A program made the translations under genes and the position numbers. Positions 33,733 through 42,758 of a stretch of DNA of 64,000 nucleotides are shown here, piece by piece. Numbering within the stretch: the first letter of the stretch is position 1; every line of letters begins with the position of its first letter. Location: assembly GCA_964522665.1 (NCBI GenBank), contig CAZFVY010000016.1, positions 19,928 to 83,927 on the forward strand, given 5' to 3'. This DNA comes from CAZFVY01 sp964522665 (GTDB taxonomy: Bacteria; Verrucomicrobiota; Verrucomicrobiia; Limisphaerales; CAZFVY01). Under the pieces are notes generated by a model. It had not been told where the DNA came from. It made no database searches and saw only the letters and a program-made list of their open reading frames with translations.

Positions 33733-35607
33733 CTAGCTTCCCCCACTGCTTGGCGCTTGGACTCGACTTTGCAGCAGGGCTGGACCGACCGGCCGTTTTG
33801 CCTCGGGTCCATTCGCTTCCCAAGGGGGGAGGGAAAATTGTCCGCTTGCAGCCAACCATTTGCGCCAGAATATGATCCGGTTTCTTGCCAGAATATGACG
33901 CCATTCCGCCTGACTATCCTTCCAGTAGCGTATCACTCGCTCGGGGTGGCCCGATACCCCCCATTTGTGGTGGTAATCGGTCGTCGGGATCACGTAGCTT
34001 CGATACCCGGCTTGACGCACTTGAAGCCCCAAGTCCCATTCCTCCGTGCAACACGGAGTGAACGCGTCCTCGAACTGTAGAATTCGCCGAGCGAACAGCT
34101 CCCTTTTGGCCGCGAAGAAGAATCCAGAAACCGCATCGACGCAGATCGAAGTTTTCGCGTCGCCTTTATCAAAATAGTAAATGTCCTCGTAGGCATATAC
34201 TTCGATAAATCCGCCTTGCGGACCCACCACCGCCGCCGAAGGCAGAGTCCAAAGCCCGCGTTCAAGCGCCTCCACCGCCGACCGGCCTACTCGCAAGTCG
34301 GCATTCAAGATGAATAACGTCGGTTGAGTTGAGAGGTGGACGCCAATGTTCCATGCCCGCGGGACTCCCGAGTTCACGTTCAGGGAGCAGGCGATGTCGA
34401 TCCGCGGATGGCTCTTGAACAGCGCCGCCGCTTCCGGGGAATTGAAAACCACAATTACCTCTCCGGCAATCTCTTGCAAATCGCTCAACAACGCCTCAAA
34501 CTCCGCTTTTCCCTTGGGCGACGCATCCAATACCGGAATAATGAACGAACGTCCCGTCGGGATACTCGGCGGTGGCAAGACGCGCCGCCTTTCGACCGGC
34601 CCGACTCCAGCCAACGACCGTTCTCGCCATTCCGGAGCGGTCGGGGTTCCCGGTTGGCCGCGCAGACAAACCTGGATCAATTCACGGCACCGATGCAGGT
34701 AGGTGTGGGCTTGATGAACCATCAATTGCCCCCGCCGGGCGATTTGTTCCCGTTTTTCCTCGTAGATTAGGTAGTGCCGCGCCGTTTCGATCAGTCGATC
34801 GTCCTGATAGATCGCCAGGTCCTCGCCATCCACGAAAAGTTCGGCTTGGCCGCTATTCAGCGCCAAATCAGTGAATAGGAGCGTCCCGGTGGACATCGCC
34901 TCGAACGTCCGCATGTTCAAATCGTTCCGGATCGCATTATTAAAAACCATGCGGGACTGCGAAAAGAGCCGCGCCATTTCGTCCCAAAAGCAACGCTCCG
35001 CTTTGAGCTGGAACCTCTTATTCGCCAGGCGTTGCAGCAGTTCCGCACGGCGGGTGTTCGCGAAAATCGACCCGGCGAAACCGATGTCATACCGCTTCTC
35101 CGCCCCTCCGCCCGCATGCACCTCGGGATCACACCCTAAAGGCAACCATTGCACATTACGACACCCTCGCTTCAAGAACTCCGCGACGTACTCCCGCTGC
35201 GCAAGAAAGACATAATCGAATTGCGCCGCCCACTGTAGATGCCAGTCGAGGTTCAGATGCGTGTCGATCAAGTAGCACGCCTTCGGACATTTCACCGCGT
35301 CCAAATGCGTCGGCAGATGGCCCGGCACCGACTCGACCCATAAATAAAGATCGGGATCAGGGATCCGCCCCCGTAATTCCGACACCACTTCCTCCATGTC
35401 CGGGGCAAACGGCAACGGCAAGTCCTGATCCCGTACCGGCAACTTCATGTTTTGCAGATGCCACGCCTGGATGATTTCCGGCCCGATTTTCGGTCCGCAC
35501 GTCATCACCCGGCACTCCTTCCGCAATGCCCGCTCCAGATAGGCCGCCGTCGTCACCGGGTACGAGACATAAGCCAGCCAGACCAGTGGACCGTTATTGG
35601 GCGTCAT
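33733..35607 (-). CDS. Two-domain glycosyltransferase (CgeB-like plus GT2)
   Basis: 624 residues. Residues about 1-320 are a CgeB/DUF3880-type GT-B half (WHLQWAAQFDYVFLAQREY, IGFAGSIFANTRRAELL, NDLNMRTFEAMSTGTLLFTD). After a linker, residues about 345-575 are a GT2 domain (FIIPVLDASPKGKAEFEALL, FILNADLRVGRSAVEAL, CCTEEWDLGLQVRQAGY, YHHKWGVSG). It lies upstream of fliW on the same strand, 420 bases away and with its own divergent promoter region. Glycosyltransferases next to flagellin genes often modify flagellin. That role is inferred from position. Confidence 0.87.
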   Translation of the reverse strand: MTPNNGPLVWLAYVSYPVTTAAYLERALRKECRVMTCGPKIGPEIIQAWHLQNMKLPVRDQDLPLPFAPDMEEVVSELRGRIPDPDLYLWVESVPGHLPTHLDAVKCPKACYLIDTHLNLDWHLQWAAQFDYVFLAQREYVAEFLKRGCRNVQWLPLGCDPEVHAGGGAEKRYDIGFAGSIFANTRRAELLQRLANKRFQLKAERCFWDEMARLFSQSRMVFNNAIRNDLNMRTFEAMSTGTLLFTDLALNSGQAELFVDGEDLAIYQDDRLIETARHYLIYEEKREQIARRGQLMVHQAHTYLHRCRELIQVCLRGQPGTPTAPEWRERSLAGVGPVERRRVLPPPSIPTGRSFIIPVLDASPKGKAEFEALLSDLQEIAGEVIVVFNSPEAAALFKSHPRIDIACSLNVNSGVPRAWNIGVHLSTQPTLFILNADLRVGRSAVEALERGLWTLPSAAVVGPQGGFIEVYAYEDIYYFDKGDAKTSICVDAVSGFFFAAKRELFARRILQFEDAFTPCCTEEWDLGLQVRQAGYRSYVIPTTDYHHKWGVSGHPERVIRYWKDSQAEWRHILARNRIIFWRKWLAASGQFSLPPWEANGPEAKRPVGPALLQSRVQAPSSGGS

Positions 35608-35761
35608 AGATCAATGCGAGGATGGCTTAAATCTTTTTCTCGGAAAGGCAAGCCAGGAATCCACCGAAAACCCACGCCGCCGCGCGAATCGAATGTCGCG
35701 CGAATTGAATTCCCTTTTCGGGCGCGACCGGCTACGCTCCAGCCCAACTGCATCATTAGGC

Positions 35762-36994
35762 ATGAATCGAGTACTTTTCGTCGAAGATTTCAAGATCACC
35801 GGCAAGCTCTACCAGCAGAAACTGCAAACGGGGGGCTTCACCGTCGAGGTCGCGAATACCGGCCAGGCCGCGCTCAAGGCGGTGGCGAAGTTCAAGCCTG
35901 ACATCGTCATCCTCGACCTCGTGCTCCCGGACATGGACGGCACCGAGCTACTCAAACGGATTCGCTCCCAACCCGAAACCCAGACGCTCCCCGTCATCGT
36001 ATTTACCAACTCCTTCGTCGAGGAAGCCCTTGAGGCGGCCCGCAAAGCGGGGGCCAATGATTGCCTACGCAAATCACAAACGACCCCGACCTATTTGATT
36101 CAAGTCATCAACGAAATCATCGCCGCCAGCGCCCGCAAGCCGCGCGGCGCCTCTTCCCAAGCGGGCGCCGCCTCGGCCAGCGGCGCCGACCGGGCCCTCG
36201 GCGGCGGCGACAGCGGCGCCTCAAGCGCGGACGACGCCGGGGAGGAATTCGCGGACGATCCCGATGGCGCGGCGGAGTCGCCCATTGATTTTTTCCGCCG
36301 GCTGCCGGTCAAACTCCGCCTCTGCGAGGAAGTCGCCGAGCGCAAACCGATCGTCTCACAATTGCTCGACGAGACGCGGGCTCTCGCGGAAAGCGAGACC
36401 GCGTCGAAAACGCCGGAATTGGCCACCGTGGCCGAAGCGCTTGGGGCCTTGCTGCGTGAACTGCACGAAAAGCCGCATTACATCGGCGATTCCACTCTGC
36501 GCACCATTTCGCAAACCGTGGATTTCATCGTCGCCATTTATCGGGATCCAAAGGCCTTTGCTCCTCGCCCGAACGCGCCGAATGATATTCTCGTCGTGGA
36601 CGACGACCCCATCTGCCTCAAGTCCGTCGCGCTGGCCCTCGAGAAAGCTCGCCTAAAGTCGGTTTGTGTGGATGACCCGGAAGCCGCCTGTACCCTCCTG
36701 GCGCAAAATCGCTACGTGCTCGTGATTAGTGATATCCTCATGCCGCAAATGGACGGCTTTGAGCTTTGCAGCCGACTCCGGACGTTTCGGATCAACAAGA
36801 CCACGCCCGTCATCTTCCTGACCCAAGCGGACACCTTTCAAAGCCGGGTCCGCTCGGCGGCGATGGGAGGGACCGACTTCATCGGGAAGCCGTTTCTTCA
36901 CCTCGAGCTCTCGCTCAAAGCGTTGATCCATGTCGTCCGCAGCCGATCGGAGGCGGAAGTGACGCCGTTCAAAGACTTCGTCCCCTTTGGTTGA
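35762..36994 (+). CDS. Response regulator with two receiver domains
   Basis: 410 residues from ATG 35762, which begins the first receiver domain directly (MNRVLFVEDFKITGKLY); the frame is open further upstream without similarity. REC1 spans about 1-125 with phospho-Asp 52 (ILDLVLPDMDG). An Ala/Gly/Asp-rich linker and a helical segment (about 185-260) follow. REC2 spans about 274-394 with Asp 324 (ISDILMPQMDGFE) and the conserved Lys in FIGKPF. There is no DNA-binding or enzymatic output domain. Such proteins act in phosphorelays or as protein-interaction regulators, e.g. of motility or polarity. No cognate kinase is in the window. Confidence 0.9.
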   Translation: MNRVLFVEDFKITGKLYQQKLQTGGFTVEVANTGQAALKAVAKFKPDIVILDLVLPDMDGTELLKRIRSQPETQTLPVIVFTNSFVEEALEAARKAGANDCLRKSQTTPTYLIQVINEIIAASARKPRGASSQAGAASASGADRALGGGDSGASSADDAGEEFADDPDGAAESPIDFFRRLPVKLRLCEEVAERKPIVSQLLDETRALAESETASKTPELATVAEALGALLRELHEKPHYIGDSTLRTISQTVDFIVAIYRDPKAFAPRPNAPNDILVVDDDPICLKSVALALEKARLKSVCVDDPEAACTLLAQNRYVLVISDILMPQMDGFELCSRLRTFRINKTTPVIFLTQADTFQSRVRSAAMGGTDFIGKPFLHLELSLKALIHVVRSRSEAEVTPFKDFVPFG

Positions 36995-37112
36995 GCTAAA
37001 AACGAAGCGCGACCTCGCTGATTGTGACCGGCAAAAAAGCGCCGGTTCGTCTCCGTGGGCAGCGCGTGAACGCCCGCCCGTCCCTGAGTAGCAACCGGGC
37101 TACGACCGACCG

Positions 37113-37970
37113 TCACTTCTTGACGCGGCCAATCGTGCGTTTGATAAAATTGTCGAACTCAACCTTCTGCTGGCGGGAGAATTCCACCTGCGCGTTCTTC
37201 TCCGGTTCCGGCGCCGCGGCGGGTTTGATATCGGCCACCGGGGCCTCGCTCGGAATGAGTTCGTACTCCGAAACCTGCCTCCCCGTCGGAACCAAGGCCT
37301 CGATCGGCGCGTCTGGCTCCGGCTCAATTGCCGCCCCGTTTAAATCATCGTACGCCTCAGCGTGGGTTCCATTGCCGTTGCCGTAGCCGTTGCTATGCCC
37401 GTTGCTTGGCGGACGCTGGCCCGCCTCGGTGAGGTTGGCCACCTTCGTATGCAGCACCATCAACTCGCGCGTTTCGCGATCATGTTGCGCCTCGACCTTT
37501 TCCTTAAATTCCTCCAGCTTCCGGGCAATCGGCTCCAGCATCGCCCCCAAACTCGACTTGTTCAGGTCATCATATGACCTGGTCTTTTCCTCCAACACCT
37601 GATTAGCCAGTCCCATGAACTCCTGGGTCAACCGTTTCTGCAATTCCAGCATTTCGGTCTTCTGCTGCTCCAGCTTATGCTCCAAATGATTTCGGCTGGT
37701 TCGCTCACGGGAAATCTCGGCGTGCAGCGAAATATTGAACTGCCGCTCCTGTTCTAGCTCACTCTGCAGCATCTGGTGGCTCGCCTCCAAAATGCCATTG
37801 CGTTCAATCACTCGCCCATGCTCAACCTGGAGAGAGTTGAGCCGGCTTTCCACCGCCAGGTGTCGCTCTTCCGGCACGGCCCGCCGCATGCTCTTGCGTC
37901 CCCAGCACGCAAACCATCCGGCGCCGAACCCGATCAGCAAACCTACCGCCAAACAAATTGCTTCAACCAT
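37113..37970 (-). CDS. Membrane-anchored coiled-coil protein
   Basis: 285 residues. Residues about 3-22 are a hydrophobic segment (AICLAVGLLIGFGAGWFACW), a single N-terminal membrane anchor. Residues about 40-190 are a long coiled coil rich in Glu, Gln and Leu, interrupted by HSNGYGNGNGTH. The C-terminal 30 residues (SRQQKVEFDNFIKRTIGRVKK) form a basic helix. The layout resembles RmuC-like or cell-envelope coiled-coil proteins but lacks an RmuC nuclease domain. It is convergent with the double-receiver gene and divergent from parA. Function unknown. Confidence 0.75.
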   Translation of the reverse strand: MVEAICLAVGLLIGFGAGWFACWGRKSMRRAVPEERHLAVESRLNSLQVEHGRVIERNGILEASHQMLQSELEQERQFNISLHAEISRERTSRNHLEHKLEQQKTEMLELQKRLTQEFMGLANQVLEEKTRSYDDLNKSSLGAMLEPIARKLEEFKEKVEAQHDRETRELMVLHTKVANLTEAGQRPPSNGHSNGYGNGNGTHAEAYDDLNGAAIEPEPDAPIEALVPTGRQVSEYELIPSEAPVADIKPAAAPEPEKNAQVEFSRQQKVEFDNFIKRTIGRVKK

Positions 37971-38295
37971 CGCCGTTATTCCCGGGGAGAGACCACAGCC
38001 AGGCCCTGCGCCGGTTCATTAACACGTCACCCTGCCAAGTTCCGCCGCGTTCCGCAAGCGAATAATTGCGGCCGATAAGTTTGAATTGGCTTCTGTCGAT
38101 GGACTCGCTATCTTTTGATACGCGCCGCCACCCGCTCGGCGCTGATCCGCGTTTCCGACGGGCCAACGGATGGTCGCCGCGTCAGTTTCGGGCGACCGTC
38201 GATGATTTTGCCGCGCCGGGCGCCGCCGAGCGCGGATTCCCCGGCCGCGGCGGGGGATCGGTTACGGGACGGCGCCGGAATGTTTATACATATTT
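37971..38295. other. Divergent intergenic region between coiled-coil gene and parA-like gene (325 bases)
   Basis: No gene is supported. It must hold the promoters of both flanking genes. On the plus strand at 38072-38079 there is GCCGATAA, identical to the sigma-28 -10 box, but no matching -35 is seen. I see no strong hairpin or inverted repeat. Confidence 0.4.
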
Positions 38296-38883
38296 ATGCC
38301 CCTAAAAATCACGTTTCTGAATCAAAAAGGTGGGGTTGGCAAATCAACTTCCAGCGTCCTCATTGGCGCCGCGCTGAATTCCGCCGGTTACAACGTAGCT
38401 TTCGAAGACACGGACAACCAGGGTTCTCTCGCGATGTGGGCCAGCCACATCGGCAAATTACCCTTGCTCTCGGAGAATCCGACCGCGGAAGTCATCATTT
38501 GCGATACCCCCGGGCGCATCGACCTCAAACAGGAAAATCATCAGGGCTTCTTCCGGCAAATCATCGAAGTCAGCGACCGCCTGGTCATCGTTTCGGAAAA
38601 GAGTCTTTTCAGCACCCAGGCTTCGGTGCCTACGATTGAGATCGTCAAACGCTACATGCGGCCCGAGGCCAAGGCGATGATTCTGTTCAACAAGGTCCGC
38701 CGCCGCACCTTGGTCGGCCGGCAAGACGAGTCCGAAATGGGCATGGACCTTGGCCTGCCGGTGCTCCGCAATTCCCTGCCGCTGGCGGCCGCCTACGAAA
38801 GCATTCAGGTGGAAGGTTTCAAAACGGTGCTGGGCAAGAATCGAGAAAGAATATTTTCCCTTGCGCTTGAAATTCTAAAATGA
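38296..38883 (+). CDS. Small ParA/MinD-family ATPase
   Basis: 195 residues, shorter than plasmid ParA (about 250-400) and like the orphan ParAs that position protein cargo. The deviant Walker A box KGGVGKST is at residues 11-18, FEDTDNQGSLAMW is the Walker A' region, and VIICDTPGRI is Walker B. There is no N-terminal DNA-binding domain. Its stop overlaps the start of the next gene as ATGA (38880-38883), implying a stoichiometric partner. There is no parB or parS nearby, so chromosome segregation is unlikely; cargo positioning on the nucleoid is inferred. Confidence 0.9.
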   Translation: MPLKITFLNQKGGVGKSTSSVLIGAALNSAGYNVAFEDTDNQGSLAMWASHIGKLPLLSENPTAEVIICDTPGRIDLKQENHQGFFRQIIEVSDRLVIVSEKSLFSTQASVPTIEIVKRYMRPEAKAMILFNKVRRRTLVGRQDESEMGMDLGLPVLRNSLPLAAAYESIQVEGFKTVLGKNRERIFSLALEILK

Positions 38884-40721
38884 GCAGTAAGGGCTCCAAC
38901 TCGCTCAAAGAACTAAAAGAATTGCGCGAAGCGGTCCTCGCTGAAGAGAAGGCGCGTTCCCAGGCCATCCTCGACACTCTCAGCCCGCCGCCGGCCGCGC
39001 GAACCCAACCATCGCCCCCAAGGTCTGCTCCCGCCGCGGTTCCCGTTCCGTTAGTCTCTCCCGAGCCGCCGGCCGCGACCGTTCCGTTGCCGGAACCGGT
39101 CGCCTCCCCCGCGTTCGTCGAAGCGCCTGCGCCCGCGACGGCGACACCGATTACCGCCGCCCCGGCGCCGCCTGCGGCTGGGCTCGCGGATACGCCGACA
39201 GCCGCGCCACCTGCCGCCGTGCCCATCCCGGCCGCAGCGCCGCCGTCGGTAACCGCCGCCGTTCCGCCGTCGGCCGCGCCGCCCACTGCAGCTCCGATCC
39301 CGGCTGCGGCCGCGTTGCCACGAATGGCGGCGACGCCGAGAAGCGCTCCGGGACCGTCGGCCGAGGCCGCCCAACCCATTGCCAGTCCGCCCCCAACCTC
39401 GCCACCAAGGGCGGTGAGCGCGAACCCTGATTCCCTCCCAGAGGAACTGGCGCCTGACGTTCAGCCGCGTGCGCCATCCCGCCCGAGCGGTCCCGCTCCG
39501 GCCCCAACGAACGACCCGGCGAAGAATTTTGGCGGTGAAACGCCCCCGGCGCGGTTCGCCACCCCAAACCCGCCGCGAAGCCGTCCATCGGGTCCGACCC
39601 CGCCCGGCGCGCGCCCAGCCCCGGTCAAAGCAGCCGACCCGTTTGCGGCGCCCACCGCTCGTTCCTCGCCCGTCACCGAGGATGACTTGGCCGCGGCGCC
39701 ACCGTCGTCGCTCCCGCGCTCGGCGGACGAGTCTGCGAGCACGAACGGGGCCGAGGAATCGTCGGCGCCCGCGCCCCAGTTCCGGCCGTTAGCGGCGACC
39801 ATCCCCGCGACCGAGCAGGAAGCGGAGATCGCCGAATCGGCGGTCGGCGTGTTGCCGCCCATGACCGACGACGAAGGCTCGGCTTCACCGCGCGCGGATG
39901 ACTCACCGGAGAATTCGTCATTGTTTTCCGACGAACCATCGTCCCAACGAAACCTGACCGACTTGGCGCCGGATCAGGACCCGGCCATGGACGCGCCACC
40001 CGACGCGGCCATCCCGTCGCTGGACGCCCTCGAGCGAATCTCGCGGCCGGTTCTCGATGATTCGCCGCCGAGTGACGCGGGCTATTTCCCTCCGGGTGCG
40101 GATTTGGCGCCTCCAGATATGGAACCGGCCGACGCGCCGCCTCCCGAACCCCTGACTTTTCGCACGCCGCGAGTGGCGGCGATGGGCGAATCGTACGCCC
40201 CGGCTCCGACCGCGCGCGGATACCCTCCCGGCTCCGAGCCGCGCGGCGCCTCGCCGCACGGATCCGGCCCCGTCCTTGAAATCCCACTGACGCCGCAATT
40301 GCAAGCTAGCCTGCAACGCAATCTCGAGGACTCCCAGTGGACCGCGCCTGAGTTGATTGGTGAACTAGTCCGAAAAGTTCTCCACGAAGGCTACCCGGAA
40401 ATCCGTCACCTCGACCAGGTTTTGGCCAGACCGGGCGCGTATCGATCCATCGACCGCGACCCAACCGCTTATACTCTGAAAATCGTCAGCGGCCAGGGCG
40501 TGTTCGAGATCGCCGCCGAACCGCGCGGCGCCGAATACGAGCGTTGGCTCGTGAGTTTCCAAACCTCTGGGGTCGAAGGCCCCGAGCAAGCCGCGTTGCG
40601 CGCGTGCCTGTTCTGCCTGCAATCCTATTTGGAAAGCGTCGAAGATTTCAGCTTCGAAGGCTGGTCCAAGAACATCGATCCCGACGCCTTCTCGGTCGTT
40701 CCCGCGAATTCGGCGCCGTAG
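38880..40721 (+). CDS. Pro/Ala-rich protein with conserved C-terminal domain, ParA partner candidate
   Basis: 613 residues. A short charged N-terminal helix (about 7-35, KELKELREAVLAEEKARSQ) is followed by about 430 residues very rich in Pro, Ala and Ser with acidic patches, almost certainly disordered. A globular C-terminal domain follows (about 465-605; LEIPLTPQLQASLQRNL, ELIGELVRKVLHEGYPEIRHLDQ, YTLKIVSGQGVFEIA). I do not recognise the C-terminal domain. The order of short basic N-terminal helix, long linker and folded domain is like adaptors that stimulate ParA ATPases. The base composition of the linker is extreme in C and G. Confidence 0.85.
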   Translation: MSSKGSNSLKELKELREAVLAEEKARSQAILDTLSPPPAARTQPSPPRSAPAAVPVPLVSPEPPAATVPLPEPVASPAFVEAPAPATATPITAAPAPPAAGLADTPTAAPPAAVPIPAAAPPSVTAAVPPSAAPPTAAPIPAAAALPRMAATPRSAPGPSAEAAQPIASPPPTSPPRAVSANPDSLPEELAPDVQPRAPSRPSGPAPAPTNDPAKNFGGETPPARFATPNPPRSRPSGPTPPGARPAPVKAADPFAAPTARSSPVTEDDLAAAPPSSLPRSADESASTNGAEESSAPAPQFRPLAATIPATEQEAEIAESAVGVLPPMTDDEGSASPRADDSPENSSLFSDEPSSQRNLTDLAPDQDPAMDAPPDAAIPSLDALERISRPVLDDSPPSDAGYFPPGADLAPPDMEPADAPPPEPLTFRTPRVAAMGESYAPAPTARGYPPGSEPRGASPHGSGPVLEIPLTPQLQASLQRNLEDSQWTAPELIGELVRKVLHEGYPEIRHLDQVLARPGAYRSIDRDPTAYTLKIVSGQGVFEIAAEPRGAEYERWLVSFQTSGVEGPEQAALRACLFCLQSYLESVEDFSFEGWSKNIDPDAFSVVPANSAP

Positions 40722-40797
40722 TCACGCCGCGCCCGGATCGCGGCCCGTTGACCGCGCGCGTCCTCGCCTCGCACCCATTCCGCCGCTCCAGCGCCGC

Positions 40798-41382
40798 TCA
40801 AAATACCCCGTTGCCGTGCAACAGCGCCACGGCGAACAAGTGTCCCATCCCGGTCAGAAAGACGAGCACGAAGGCGCTCAAGAGGTACAACCCAAATCCA
40901 CCGGATATATTTGGCTGCAACACGGCGCCAACTCCCTGGTACAGCACATGCACGGAACAAAGCGCCCCGAGGCCCCAGCAAAGCCACGTATTCAAGGTCG
41001 GCACGCAATCCAACAAGCGGGCCAACATCGTCGGCGCCAACCCGTACGCCACCACCGTGAAGCACCGCGTGTAGGTCGTTTGAAAATGAAAACCGGCGGC
41101 CAGCCACTGGAGAACAGCCGATCCGCCGAACAAAATTCCCAACCCCGCCATCCACTGGCGCGCCTCGTAGCGCATCGCGACATCCTGCGAGACCAGCATG
41201 ATTCGCGAGAAATGTCCCCGCGCATCCCCCCAATAAACCAACGCCAAGCCTTCGGCCGCCGTCACCAGCGCCATAAAAGGCAGCCAATATAAAAAGAATA
41301 TGCCCGCCACGCCCCGCTCCTTTTCCACCACCTTCTGCCACGCGCTCAACGGAAAGAACATCAACTGCAACGCCTTAATCAT
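40798..41382 (-). CDS. Yip1-like multi-pass membrane protein
   Basis: 194 residues with five likely membrane segments (around 25-45, 75-95, 105-125, 130-150 and 160-182). The N-terminal ALQLMFFPLSAWQKVVEKE resembles the start of Yip1/YIP1 domain proteins, where a short amphipathic helix precedes the membrane bundle. Function is not known in bacteria. It is convergent with the preceding Pro-rich protein gene and divergent from purM. Confidence 0.7.
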   Translation of the reverse strand: MIKALQLMFFPLSAWQKVVEKERGVAGIFFLYWLPFMALVTAAEGLALVYWGDARGHFSRIMLVSQDVAMRYEARQWMAGLGILFGGSAVLQWLAAGFHFQTTYTRCFTVVAYGLAPTMLARLLDCVPTLNTWLCWGLGALCSVHVLYQGVGAVLQPNISGGFGLYLLSAFVLVFLTGMGHLFAVALLHGNGVF

Positions 41383-41510
41383 TTTCCATTAAGTCTAGGC
41401 CACCGGGCCGGTCTGACAACCAAATTGAATCCATTTATTGAAGATCCCGCCTCGACACGAGCGATCGGCTTGGCGAATAATGCCCGCCCGATGGTCGCCA
41501 AAACCTAGAC

Positions 41511-42566
41511 ATGAAACAGAAAGCTTACGCCCGCGCCGGCGTCGATATCGATCTCGCCAACAAAGTCAAAGCCACCCTCCCGCGGTTGCTGGCTTCCACC
41601 CACCGTCCCGAAGTGCTGGGAAAAGTCGGCGGCTTCGGCGGCCTGTTCGCCCTCAACACGAAAGCTTATCGCCAACCCGTGCTCGTCTCGAGCGTCGATG
41701 GCGTCGGCACCAAGCTCAAAATCGCCTTCGCGATGAACCGCCACGACACAATCGGGCAGGACTTGGTCAACCACTGCGTCAACGACATCGCCGTGCTCGG
41801 CGCCGAGCCGCTCTTCTTTCTCGACTACATCGGCGCCGGCAAACTCGAACCCGACGTCTTCCGCCAGATCATCCAGGGCTTCGCCGCCGCCTGCGCCGCC
41901 AATCACTGCTCGCTCATCGGCGGTGAAACCGCGCAAATGCCAGGCTTTTATCAGTCCGGTGAGTACGACGTGAGCGGAACCATTGTCGGAGTCGTTGAAA
42001 AAAGCCGCATGCTCGACGGCCGAGCGATCCGCCCCGGTGACGCGATCATCGGCTTGGCGTCCAGCGGCCTTCACACGAACGGCTATTCGCTCGCCCGCAA
42101 GATTTTCTTCGACCAACTCAAGTTAAAGCCGACCAGCCGCCTGCCCGAATTAAACGGTTCACTCGGGGAAGAACTATTGGCCGTCCACCGCAGCTATGGG
42201 CCGTTGGTTCAGGCGCTGCTCAAAAAATTCAATCCCACAACCTCGACCCGTCGGGTCATTAAAGGACTCTCGCATATCACCGGTGGCGGCTTTATCGACA
42301 ACATCCCACGAGTGCTCCCGCCGACCTGCGACGCCGCCATCCAAAAGTCTGCCTGGCCGCTGTCGCCGCTGTTCCAAATCATCAAAGGTAAAAGCGGCGT
42401 ACCTGACGACGAATTGTATCAAGTCTTTAATATGGGCATCGGTATGGTCGTCTTCGTGGCGGGCGCCCAAGCCGACGAAGTTCTCCGTTCCATCCGCGCC
42501 CGCGGCCAGGAGGCCTGGCTGATCGGGGAAGTCGTCCGCGGGAAAGGTCGCGCCGTCCTTAAATAA
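41511..42566 (+). CDS. purM: Phosphoribosylformylglycinamidine cyclo-ligase
   Basis: 351 residues, the usual length (about 345). PurM signatures are AYARAGVDIDLANKVK at the N-terminus, SSVDGVGTKLKIAF, GQDLVNHCVNDIAVLGAEPLFFLDY and LIGGETAQMPGFY, plus the C-terminal half with GLSHITGGGFIDNIPRVL and VFNMGIGMVVFV. It catalyses ATP-dependent closure of the imidazole ring in purine synthesis (FGAM to AIR). It stands alone here, convergent with enolase. Confidence 0.97.
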   Translation: MKQKAYARAGVDIDLANKVKATLPRLLASTHRPEVLGKVGGFGGLFALNTKAYRQPVLVSSVDGVGTKLKIAFAMNRHDTIGQDLVNHCVNDIAVLGAEPLFFLDYIGAGKLEPDVFRQIIQGFAAACAANHCSLIGGETAQMPGFYQSGEYDVSGTIVGVVEKSRMLDGRAIRPGDAIIGLASSGLHTNGYSLARKIFFDQLKLKPTSRLPELNGSLGEELLAVHRSYGPLVQALLKKFNPTTSTRRVIKGLSHITGGGFIDNIPRVLPPTCDAAIQKSAWPLSPLFQIIKGKSGVPDDELYQVFNMGIGMVVFVAGAQADEVLRSIRARGQEAWLIGEVVRGKGRAVLK

Positions 42567-42682
42567 TTGGCGGGCTTCCCATTGAGCCAAACGTCAATTC
42601 AGCTCCAAACGTCGCTCGGCGGCAAATCAAAAACTTCTGCCGCTCCCGTCGCGCCGTTAATACCGTCGCCTGCCGAATCCAA

Positions 42683-42720
42683 CAAAAAAAGGCCCGTCCG
42701 GCGGGGGAGCCGAACGGGCC
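42683..42720 (-). terminator. Rho-independent terminator of enolase gene
   Basis: On the minus strand the sequence GGCCCGTTCGGC, loop, GCCGGACGGGCC forms a 12-base stem with one mismatch and a CCCCC-containing loop, followed directly by TTTTTTTG. It lies 38 bases after the eno stop codon. It is the clearest intrinsic terminator in the window. Confidence 0.9.
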
Positions 42721-42758
42721 AATATGCAGTAATCTATGCGGTCGCCGCCGCCGGCCCC

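Noticed and set aside
37030..37060. ACCGGC/GCCGGT hairpin between the double-receiver and coiled-coil genes
   Set aside because: Six-base stem without a U-run on either strand; too weak to call a terminator.
38072..38079. Sigma-28 type GCCGATAA -10 box upstream of the parA-like gene
   Set aside because: No matching -35 (TAAA) at the required distance; kept only as a note.
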